DNA of 5,586 bases, taken from positions 1 through 5,586 of the forward strand of contig JBQTJM010000281.1 in NCBI GenBank assembly GCA_052387115.1. The letters are read 5' to 3'. Shown here piece after piece: positions 1 to 5,548 of this stretch; within the stretch, counting starts at the first letter, position 1, and every line of letters begins with the position of its first letter. The DNA comes from JACCXJ01 sp052387115. GTDB lineage: Bacteria > Pseudomonadota > Gammaproteobacteria > JACCXJ01. The translations under genes and the position numbers were made by a program. The notes under the pieces are model-generated. The model had not been told where the DNA came from. It saw nothing but the letters and a program-made list of their open reading frames with translations, and searched no databases.

Positions 1-1
1 C

Positions 2-318
2 CCCGGACGCTGGCCCGGGGTCGAGGCGCTCTGGAACGTCCCGGCGCTTCAGAGCTACCCCTATGACGGCTCGGCGATCATCTACTGGGCACCGGACCCG
101 TGCGACCCGATCCGGGCAACCCGAGCGTGACGATCGGTGTGCCGCCGCCCCCGATCGAGAACCGACCCACCCGCGGCGGCGAGGACCCGCACGGCGCCCC
201 GCGAGGAGCGCCCGGCGGGCTCCAGCAGGTGTCCGATTTCTTCTCTCCGACCGGCGCAGTCACCGACGTCTGCGGCCCCTCGCCCTGCTACACGGGCGGC
301 TGGACCGGCCCTCCGTAG
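2..318 (+). pseudogene. 3' end of an unrecognised gene, broken by a probable 1-base deletion
   Basis: The window opens inside a gene. The frame starting at base 2 reads plausibly (ALWNVPALQSYPYDG then SAIIYWAPDPCDP) and ends at a TGA at 128-130. The frame starting at base 1 then carries the same style of protein onward (GNPSVTIGVPPPP ... DVCGPSPCYTGGWTGPP) to a TAG at 316-318. One missing G in the run near 108-112 would restore a continuous reading across an Asp-Pro repeat (CDPDPGNP). This could be a real mutation or a base-calling error. The end is rich in Pro and Gly with two Cys close together (CGPSPC), which suggests an extracytoplasmic or surface-exposed tail, but this is inference. I do not recognise the family. 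The gene has no visible operon link to the peptidase gene 200 bp downstream. Confidence 0.45.
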
Positions 319-327
319 CCCGGACGG

Positions 328-342
328 CAGGCGGCCCGCCTG
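328..342 (+). terminator. small GC hairpin after the first gene, possible terminator
   Basis: CAGGCG and CGCCTG form a perfect 6 bp stem around a 3-base loop, 9 bp after the stop codon at 316-318. The position suits a transcript end, but no T-run follows, so it would not be a classical intrinsic terminator. Nearby, GCAGGC-TT-GCCTGC at 411-424 is another 6 bp perfect palindrome of unknown role. Confidence 0.25.
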
Positions 343-519
343 GGGCATAGGGAGGCGAACGAGAAGGCGCTCCCGCGTAGCGCCGAAACGGTCGTGCCCT
401 GCCGATACGTGCAGGCTTGCCTGCGTTGTGGGCGTTTGAACCACCGACAGGCTCACTTGATTATCATCACACCCGCGAGAGCTTTCCTCTGCGGCCTCGA
501 TAAGGGACCTGCATCCGCC

Positions 520-1488
520 GTGCGATTAGGAATACCATTGCTGTTCCTCTCTGCTTTCCAGTTACCCATGGAAGAGCATGATCCCCCCTCGGCCCTCGAC
601 CGTCCGCAACTGGAGGACGCATCGCTCGTAGAAGCGGAGCGGCTTCGCGATCATGTCCAGGCGCTCGCGGGGCAGATCGGTGAGCGCAATGTTTTTCACC
701 CCGAAGCGTTGCAGGCCGCTGCGGACTACATCAGGAGGCAGTGGAGCGCACAGGATTACCCGGTCAGCACCCAAGCTTATGAGGTCGAGGGAGTGCCCTG
801 CAAGAACCTCGAGGTCAACCGCGGGGGTCGCGGCAGACCCGGTGAGATCATCCTCATCGGCGCCCATTACGACTCGGTCCGAGGAAGCCCCGGCGCCAAC
901 GATAACGCCAGCGGAGTCGCGGCGTTGCTGGAGCTGAGCCGCCTGTTTACGGAGCTCAAGCCCGACCGCACCGTGCGCTTCGTGGCGTTCGTCAATGAGG
1001 AGCCACCCTTCTTTTATCGGCGGCAGATGGGCAGCATGGTCTACGCCGAAGCGGCCCGTGAACGGGGCGATGACATCCGGCTGATGATGTCGCTGGAGAT
1101 GCTCGGCTCCTATAGCGATCTGCCCGGAAGCCAACGTTATCCGCCGCTATTTCGGTACTTCTATCCGGACCGCGGTAACTTCATCGCCTTCGTCTCCAAC
1201 TTCGGCTCGCGGGCGATGCTGAAGCAAGCAGTGGCCGCGTTCCGGGCCGCTTCGGATTTTCCGGTCGAGCATGTGGCGACGTTCTCGTTCGTTCCGGGCG
1301 TCTCGTGGAGCGATCATCAGTCGTTCTGGCGCCAAGGCTATCCGGCCCTCATGGTGACCGACACCGCCTTTTATCGCTATCCCTATTACCACACCGCGCG
1401 GGACACCCCCGAGAAGGTCAACTACGCGGCCATGGCCAAGGTCGTCCAAGGGCTATTTAAGGCGATAGCGACGCTCGCCATGGAGTAA
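520..1488 (+). CDS. M28-family zinc metallopeptidase (aminopeptidase-like)
   Basis: This encodes a protein of the M28 peptidase family, co-catalytic two-zinc enzymes that usually remove N-terminal amino acids from peptides. All expected residues are present (numbering from the GTG at 520): His116 in AHYDS, the bridging Asp128 in GANDNASG, the catalytic base and ligand pair Glu160-Glu161 in VNEEPP, Glu193 in SLEMLG and His291 in YYHTARDTPE. A SWSDHQSFW motif lies near 262-270. The frame is open back to 394. I chose GTG 520 because it adds a short hydrophobic leader (MRLGIPLLFLSAF) like a secretion signal, with AAGGGA about 12 bases upstream. ATG 568 is an alternative, giving a cytosolic 306-residue form with no good ribosome site. 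The product is 322 residues, normal for single-domain M28 enzymes. The substrate is unknown. The gene runs convergently into the next gene with a 10 bp gap. Confidence 0.9.
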   Translation: MRLGIPLLFLSAFQLPMEEHDPPSALDRPQLEDASLVEAERLRDHVQALAGQIGERNVFHPEALQAAADYIRRQWSAQDYPVSTQAYEVEGVPCKNLEVNRGGRGRPGEIILIGAHYDSVRGSPGANDNASGVAALLELSRLFTELKPDRTVRFVAFVNEEPPFFYRRQMGSMVYAEAARERGDDIRLMMSLEMLGSYSDLPGSQRYPPLFRYFYPDRGNFIAFVSNFGSRAMLKQAVAAFRAASDFPVEHVATFSFVPGVSWSDHQSFWRQGYPALMVTDTAFYRYPYYHTARDTPEKVNYAAMAKVVQGLFKAIATLAME

Positions 1489-1498
1489 ACGCGCCGGT

Positions 1499-2791
1499 TC
1501 ACGCTGCTACGGTGCTCGGGCTCTTCGAATATTGTCGGGCTGCTGAGTACAACGCGTTCAAAGAACCCGTGTCGGCGCGGTGCCGAGGCTGCGATCCACG
1601 TCCGGTCCGACTCGGCAGGATGCCGCGGAGTGCCTGGTCATCGAACAGCAACACACACAAGCTCATGGCCAGCAGGTTGAAAAAATTGTAGTTGCCCGTC
1701 AGGGCGATACCCACCTCGAAAACCAGGATGATCCAGGCCGCCAGCATCCGTGGCCGGCGGGCCACAAAGAACAGGAAAGGCACCCCGAGCTCTATGGCGA
1801 GGACCGCGAATGTGCAGGCGTGTTGAAACCACGGAGGCAACTGATGAGCGTACCAGGCAATCGGTGTTGGGAGCGGCTGGGTCTCGTAGTGGTAGTCCAG
1901 TGCCGTGAAGGATGCCCAGGTCGGATCGCCGCTCAAGAGCTTTACCCAGCCCGAACCGAACACGAAACGGAAGAGCAACCAGCGAAACAACCACACCACG
2001 AGCACGGAACGCGACGGCAGGAAGACTGCTAGAAACCCGGCCTCCAGCAGCAAAGTGTCCCACTGGAAGTGCATGAAATCCTGGCCTGCGTAAAACAGCG
2101 ATAGGTACAGCACGTAGCAAAGCATGAGCAACGGGGCTGTCCAGCGCCCCCCAATCAGACTTGCTGACGCCGCGAGTGCACCCAGAATGCAAGCACTAAC
2201 GAGCGCCGTGTCGCTGCTACTGAACCAGAATAGTGTTGGGACCTGCCAATAGGCGCGAGTGCCGAGCTGGGTGAAAGCGGCATCGAGATAGCCGGAGACC
2301 GGCAGGATGCCCTCGCTTCCTGCGAGCTCCCGGATTTGTGTCGCCAGGGACACAAATGCAGCGACGTAGATGAGCGCGAGCAATCGCAGAAAGAGGGCAC
2401 AGGACAGTGTGTGCCTCTCCGGCACGCGTTCCGGCCCCCAAAGCCAGAGGCTGGCCCGCATTGCGGCTTCCCGATGCCGCGACACGAGCGTGTAGGCAAG
2501 CTCCGCGGCCGGGGCATACCCGGGAACATGACGATACAACCATAACCACAAAGGATTCCCGCCTGGCATAGCGAGTATCCGAAAAGCCGCCTCGGCGCCG
2601 AATGCACGTCCGCCGTCAACGCCGACGAACACGATTTGCCTGTGAAACCGTTCGAGCGGAATGTCGGGAAACTCGGCAGCAACCTCCTGATAGGCCTTGG
2701 CCTCAAAACCATCATGGGTCAGGTGTAACCAGTAGGACACCCAATAGCTGCAAAAGCCGCAAAGACCGTCAAAGATGAGTAACGGGCGCAT
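1499..2791 (-). CDS. DCC1 thiol-disulfide oxidoreductase domain fused to a lipase maturation factor 1 (LMF1) membrane core
   Basis: Residues about 4-118 match the DCC1/DUF393 family, predicted thioredoxin-like redox proteins. The start IFDGLCGFC has the expected CxxC pair, Cys11 and Cys14. Residues about 130-385 match LMF1-like membrane proteins, with SEGILP, GQDFMHFQWDTLLLE (about 236-250), SGWVKLLSGDPTW (about 280-292), YHYETQPLPTP (about 300-310) and GNYNFFNLL (about 366-374), and several hydrophobic segments between them. Vertebrate LMF1 helps lipases fold in the ER; the bacterial role is not settled, so function in disulfide-linked folding of an exported protein is inference. The chain ends at residue 430, about 45 residues after the last LMF1 motif, so the usual soluble C-terminal domain is absent. 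ATG 2791 is chosen because it begins exactly at the DCC1 domain; the upstream 43 codons overlap the permease gene. It lies 22 bp after the permease stop, indicating co-transcription. The ribosome site is weak (GGGT). Confidence 0.87.
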   Translation of the reverse strand: MRPLLIFDGLCGFCSYWVSYWLHLTHDGFEAKAYQEVAAEFPDIPLERFHRQIVFVGVDGGRAFGAEAAFRILAMPGGNPLWLWLYRHVPGYAPAAELAYTLVSRHREAAMRASLWLWGPERVPERHTLSCALFLRLLALIYVAAFVSLATQIRELAGSEGILPVSGYLDAAFTQLGTRAYWQVPTLFWFSSSDTALVSACILGALAASASLIGGRWTAPLLMLCYVLYLSLFYAGQDFMHFQWDTLLLEAGFLAVFLPSRSVLVVWLFRWLLFRFVFGSGWVKLLSGDPTWASFTALDYHYETQPLPTPIAWYAHQLPPWFQHACTFAVLAIELGVPFLFFVARRPRMLAAWIILVFEVGIALTGNYNFFNLLAMSLCVLLFDDQALRGILPSRTGRGSQPRHRADTGSLNALYSAARQYSKSPSTVAA

Positions 2792-2813
2792 CAGGTGTAC
2801 CCGCAAAACATTG

Positions 2814-3698
2814 CTAGCGTCGCAGCATCGCCAGCCGGCACAGGACGATCCCGGCGAGCACGACGCCGCCACCCACCGCCTGCTGAACGCCAAAGGACTC
2901 GGCCAGCAGCACCCAGGCAAACACCGCGGCGGCCACCGGCTGCACCAGCAGGCTCACGGAGGAAAATGCCGCCGGCAGATGCGCCAGCGCCCAGGCGATG
3001 AGCCCCTGTCCGCCGATGTGCGAGACCAATGCCAGACCCAGCAGCACGGCCCACCCTGAACGCGATTTGGGCCACATGGGCTCACCCAAGAGCCAGACGA
3101 TCGGCAGCAACGCTACGGCGCAGGCCAGCGTGGTCCACCACATTACTTCAAACGCGGAATGACGCTTGCGCAAGCGCGACACGCCCAGCAGATACCCGGA
3201 ATAAAACACCGAGGCGATGACGCCGTAAATATCTCCCAGCAGGGTTTCATGGCTGATGGTGAGACTGTCGGCCATCAGCACCGCGGCGCCGGACAGGGCC
3301 AGAATCAAACCGACCAGAAAGCCCCACGTCACGCGCTCGTCGTACAGGAAGAACGACGCGGCGGTGATGAAAATGGGCGCGAGATTGGCCAAAAGGGTGG
3401 CGTTGGCGACCGAGGTGTGAAGGATGGACTGGTGCCACACCGCCAGGTCGCCGGCGAAGAAAGCGCCGGCCAGCCACAGCCACGGCAGCGCAGCCGGTTC
3501 CTCCTCCGAGTCCGGATCCCTGCGGCGCGGAAACCACAGCGCAAACAGGAACGGCAGCGACAGCGCCACGCGCCAGAACGCGGCGGCGGTGTAGCCCACG
3601 TCCACCAGGCGCACGAAGATCGGCGCAAAGCCAATGCACACCGCGCCGGCAATCAAACCCGCCAGAGCCTCGCGGTCGGCGTGAGGCGCGGTGCTCAA
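2814..3698 (-). CDS. EamA/DMT-superfamily permease
   Basis: This 294-residue protein is a drug/metabolite transporter superfamily member with two tandem EamA repeats (about 12-140 and 155-290), which should give ten inner-membrane helices. Family-like stretches include FWRVALSLPF (about 41-50), TSVANATLLANLAPIF (about 95-110), LYDERVTW (about 118-125), GDIYGVIASVFYSGYL (about 155-170) and a second-repeat segment ALAHLPAAFSSVSLLVQP (about 237-254). Members export or import small metabolites; the substrate cannot be read from sequence. An acidic loop (DPDSEEEPA, about 61-69) separates helices 2 and 3. The start is TTG 3698, the first start after an in-frame TAA at 3708-3710, and has no good Shine-Dalgarno of its own. 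A strong ribosome site with GTG lies upstream in the same frame (separate entry). It is the first gene of a minus-strand pair with the DCC1-LMF1 fusion. Confidence 0.9.
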   Translation of the reverse strand: MSTAPHADREALAGLIAGAVCIGFAPIFVRLVDVGYTAAAFWRVALSLPFLFALWFPRRRDPDSEEEPAALPWLWLAGAFFAGDLAVWHQSILHTSVANATLLANLAPIFITAASFFLYDERVTWGFLVGLILALSGAAVLMADSLTISHETLLGDIYGVIASVFYSGYLLGVSRLRKRHSAFEVMWWTTLACAVALLPIVWLLGEPMWPKSRSGWAVLLGLALVSHIGGQGLIAWALAHLPAAFSSVSLLVQPVAAAVFAWVLLAESFGVQQAVGGGVVLAGIVLCRLAMLRR

Positions 3699-3707
3699 GG
3701 CGGGGAT

Positions 3708-3750
3708 TTATCCAGGCTTCTGTAAGCGTGCACCGCTCACACTCCCCTCC
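3708..3750 (-). promoter_or_regulatory. strong Shine-Dalgarno and GTG opening a 10-codon ORF in frame with the permease
   Basis: On the minus strand GGAGGGGAG (3750-3742) is the best ribosome-binding sequence in the window. GTG 3740-3738 follows at good spacing, opens MSGARLQKPG and stops at TAA 3710-3708. This frame is the permease frame, and the TTG used for the permease comes three codons after the stop. A second GTG (3733) opens a 12-codon ORF whose TGA overlaps the permease start as TTGA. Either the true permease start has been cut off by a nonsense change, or a short leader ORF delivers ribosomes to a weak TTG. Confidence 0.45.
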
Positions 3751-3772
3751 AAATTTCACGTAGATGCGCTTA

Positions 3773-3785
3773 GGTATATGATACC
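3773..3785. repeat. GGTAT-ATG-ATACC palindrome upstream of the permease operon
   Basis: These are perfect 5 bp arms around a 3-base centre, in a locally AT-richer patch 75-87 bp upstream of the permease TTG. On the minus strand the same bases read GGTATCATATACC and include TATCAT, a possible -10 box placed suitably ahead of the ribosome site at 3750. I see no convincing -35 box. It may be an operator or promoter element; the evidence is only position and symmetry. No gene is supported in 3751-3969. Confidence 0.22.
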
Positions 3786-3969
3786 GTGCGTGTGGGTCTC
3801 CGGCGCACAGGCCCGCCACGATATTATTGGCCAACCGTCGAAGGGGCGGCGGCTCGTCATCATGCGGCACGGCCGTCGCCTCCGTGCTTCTCAAGGCGGG
3901 CTGGCGCAAGCTCACGGCCGGATCGGGGAGGATCGAGCTCTGGATGTGTCCCAAGGGGCTCGGGGACGC

Positions 3970-3977
3970 CTAGCTAG
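3970..3977. repeat. CTAGCTAG octamer, copy 1
   Basis: This is a tandem CTAG doublet at the truncated end of the DUF433-like fragment, where it supplies the TAG stop on the minus strand. The identical octamer recurs at 4661-4668 inside the integrase pseudogene. Confidence 0.5.
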
Positions 3978-4095
3978 TTGCGAACAGCAATAGAATTTCC
4001 ATTGGTACGCGAAGTCCGGTAAAGAGTACCGGTTGCCCGTTGTAAACCTTACAGCGTATGCCGGGGTGAACCGTCGCGCGCGAGATTGTGACCCA
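3970..4095 (-). pseudogene. fragment resembling a DUF433 antitoxin-type protein
   Basis: On the minus strand the frame reads VTIS, VHPGIRC, NGQPVLFTGLRVPMEILL and then stops at a TAG (3972-3970). The order of an I-S start, P-G-I, G-[KQ]-P-V, G-x-R-[IV]-P and a hydrophobic helix is that of DUF433, a small DNA-binding-type domain often paired with a PIN-like toxin (DUF5615). A normal DUF433 protein has about 70-80 residues; here only about 40 are present, the acidic C-terminal half is missing, and no own start codon is evident. No partner toxin is visible downstream. The stop sits in a CTAGCTAG octamer. The match is made by eye from a short stretch, so the family is likely rather than certain. 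Confidence 0.38.
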
Positions 4096-4102
4096 GTCGC
4101 GC

Positions 4103-4313
4103 TGGGAGGCGGCGCGGGAGGTGTGGCCTGCGACGCGCGAGCAACGCGATTGGGGCACAAGATCGCCAATGTCCTTGACAAGCTCCCCAAGCGCTTGCAA
4201 GGCCGTGCCAAGCGGGCACTGCATGATGTATCGCCCGGGCCGAGCGCGGCATCAAGGCCTTCGTCGCGGAATTCTCGCCCAAATATGAGAAGGCCGTCGA
4301 CCACTGCCTGAGG
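4103..4313 (+). mobile_element. IS256-family transposase fragment, decayed over three frames
   Basis: This is a piece of the middle of an IS256/Mutator-type transposase (DDE enzyme). Frame 2 gives WEAAREVWPATREQRDW (4103-4153). After loss of one base, frame 1 gives HKIANVLDKLPKRLQGRAKR and ALHD (4156-4227). Frame 2 returns briefly as MMYRPGRA (from 4223), and frame 3 gives IKAFVAEFSPKYEKAVDHC, LR (4251-4313), followed by a TAG. In intact family members these pieces lie consecutively around QRCWVHKTANVL..., where the Cys-Trp position here reads Asp-Trp. The N-terminal part, the final catalytic region and both terminal inverted repeats are absent, so this is an internal scrap, not an inserted IS copy. 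It abuts the integrase remnant head to head. Confidence 0.8.
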
Positions 4314-4323
4314 TAGCGTGCTC

Positions 4324-5314
4324 TTATTCTGGGGCCGTGGGTGGCTGGCCACGCGCCGGGAACAGGAACGGCCCGTGCGAGCTGTTGAACACGTTAAGCG
4401 TCTCTACTGTCTCGATGGCAAGGTCGGTCAACGGCACCAGGTGGTGCCGCTTGTTCTTCGTCCGCGACGGGGGCAAGGTCCATACGCGGGCGCGGACAAT
4501 CGAATTCGTCGAACCTGGCTTCCGTCACCTCGCCAGGCCGCTGGCCTCCCAGTTGCCAGTAGAAGGCGCACCGAGACGGTGGATGAGGGACAGGCGCTCA
4601 TCGTGCCAGATTTGAGCGATCTCTTCCCATGACAGCGCTCGGTCCCCCACCGACTCCACGCTAGCTAGCATCCTTGGGCACCGCGTCCACCGGGTTACGG
4701 TGGAGCTGGAATAGAGCTTCCGCCCCCGACACTGCGGGGTTGTTGTCGTGGTAGACGCCCCACTGGAATGCCGTGCGGAGATGGGAGCGCAGCCGGTTGG
4801 CTTGGACCGGTGCATCACGGCGAATGAGCCGGTATAGGACGTCGCGGATGTGGGCCGGGGTGATCTCCCGGGCGGGCAGGCTCCCGAGATAGGGGCGGGC
4901 GTCGGTCTGGAGGAACGGGCCACCTCCTTGACCGAGCGCTTGCCACTCGACTCCATCTGGGCCAAGTAGCCGTCGAAGAGCTGGTTCACGGACCCTTTGA
5001 TCCTGTTCTCGTTCCTGGTCCGGGCGGCGGCTTCCTGGGGGTCCAGCCCTTGATCGGTGAGCCGCCGCGCCTTCCGGCATGTTGGCGAGCTCCGGCCAGG
5101 GAGGTGTCGGGGTAGGTCCCGAGCCGCATGAACCGGCGACGGCCGAGGACGGTATATTGCTGCTCGGATCTTCGTACCGGCGGGGGTGACCTGGACGCAG
5201 AAACCCTTATCGCTGGCGCCCTCGTGCAGCCGGTAAGGTTAACTTCTCGGTGTCAGTGCCCGAATGCTTCGATCCGAAAAGGGCACCTTGTCGACCCTCT
5301 AGCGTATAGTGCAT
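4324..5314 (-). pseudogene. P4-type tyrosine integrase, multiply frameshifted and truncated at the C-terminus
   Basis: Minus-strand pieces in the correct order rebuild most of a P4-like site-specific integrase. They are: a possible start at ATG 5314; the Arm-binding region YRLHEGASDKGFCVQVTPAG (5235 down) and QYTVLGRRRFMRLGTYPDTS (about 5163 down); the core-binding region KARRLTDQGLDPQEAAA to GKRSVKEVAR (5073-4916); ARPYLGSLPAREITPAHIRD to NPVDAVPKDAS (about 4915-4664); ALSWEEIAQIWHDERLSL (about 4650-4590); the catalytic-Arg box TGQRPGEV (near 4550); and WTLPPSRTKNKRHHLVPL to FLFPARGQPPTAPE, ending at TAA 4326-4324. At least six frame changes separate them. The segment with the HxxR motif, second His and nucleophile Tyr is missing, so it cannot be active. 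Its 5' end faces the tRNA-Ser fragment, as expected for an integrase next to its attachment site. Confidence 0.85.
4661..4668. repeat. CTAGCTAG octamer, copy 2, frameshifting the integrase
   Basis: On the minus strand the integrase reads PKDAS then TAG here. Removing one 4-base unit (TAGC) joins DAS directly to VESVGDRALSWEE in one frame. The octamer therefore looks like a 4 bp duplication that broke the gene. Confidence 0.6.
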
Positions 5315-5354
5315 GGCGTCCCGCGATATGGTGAAGTCGCATGAACAACCGTGA

Positions 5355-5370
5355 ACATAGAAATCTATGT
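5355..5370. repeat. perfect inverted repeat ACATAGA-AA-TCTATGT
   Basis: This has 7 bp perfect arms around AA, lying between the integrase 5' end and the tRNA-Ser fragment in an AT-rich stretch (about 5330-5420) that contrasts with the GC-rich surroundings. The place and symmetry suit a binding site for an integrase regulator or accessory protein, but no binding protein is identifiable here. Confidence 0.45.
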
Positions 5371-5385
5371 AATAGGTTGAACTAT

Positions 5386-5419
5386 ATGCTATTTACAGAA
5401 CGATGCTATTTACAGAACG
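5386..5419. repeat. two perfect tandem copies of a 17 bp repeat
   Basis: ATGCTATTTACAGAACG occurs at 5386-5402 and again immediately at 5403-5419 with no mismatch. It lies 36 bp left of the tRNA-Ser fragment. Direct repeats beside an att core are typical of arm-type integrase binding sites, so this is a candidate; a recent slippage duplication would look the same. Confidence 0.55.
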
Positions 5420-5455
5420 CTGAAGGAGCTTGGATAGCCTGGAGATCGGTCTGGG

Positions 5456-5520
5456 AACGACTCGAAATCGGTTGGGGGCTTTGCCGCCCCACGTGGGTTC
5501 GAATCCCACCCTCTCCGCCA
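5456..5520 (+). tRNA. 3' half of tRNA-Ser(CGA), probable integration-site (att) copy
   Basis: From the anticodon arm onward this is a serine tRNA: anticodon loop CTCGAAA (5461-5467) with anticodon CGA, a long class II variable arm (GGGGGC-TTT-GCCGCCCC region, about 5474-5490), TpsiC arm GTGGG-TTCGAAT-CCCAC (5493-5509), acceptor strand CCTCTCC (5510-5516), discriminator G and encoded CCA (5518-5520). The 5' acceptor strand (GGAGAGG expected) and the D arm are missing. GGAGA at 5441-5445 is too close to the anticodon stem to leave room for a D arm. The anticodon stem AACGA/TCGGT has one mismatch. A 3'-only tRNA copy next to a P4-type integrase is the classic mark of an attachment site; element DNA would lie on the left and chromosome on the right. 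It should not yield a working tRNA. Confidence 0.78.
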
Positions 5521-5524
5521 AGCG

Positions 5525-5548
5525 GAAATAGGGGTCAGACTGATATTT
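5525..5548 (+). other. AAATAGGGGTCAGACTGAT-type motif after the tRNA fragment
   Basis: Directly after the CCA the sequence becomes AT-rich and contains GGGGTCAGACT (5531-5541). From memory, similar GGGGTCAGA motifs recur near IS200-like/REP-associated transposase genes in proteobacteria. No transposase is present before the window ends, so only the motif can be noted. Confidence 0.2.

Noticed and set aside
436..467. Possible promoter TTGAAC ... TATCAT ahead of the peptidase gene
   Set aside because: The spacing to TATCAT is 20 bp and the hexamer at 17 bp spacing is poor, so it is not supported.
1580..2032. 150-codon plus-strand ORF inside the LMF1 gene
   Set aside because: It is a shadow of the minus-strand gene, Gln/Arg-rich, without any domain.
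3247..3954. 235-codon minus-strand ORF overlapping the permease
   Set aside because: Most of it is the permease gene read in another frame with an Arg/Gly-rich composition; the unique first part matches nothing I recognise.
3866..3964. Plus-strand frame reading VLLKAGWRKL ... IELWMCPKGLGDA to a TAG
   Set aside because: It looks slightly protein-like and could be another gene scrap, but there is no start, no ribosome site and no family I can name.
4318..4632. Plus-strand ORFs across the integrase C-terminal region
   Set aside because: The minus strand clearly encodes integrase motifs here (SRTKNKRHHLVPL), so the plus frames are shadows.
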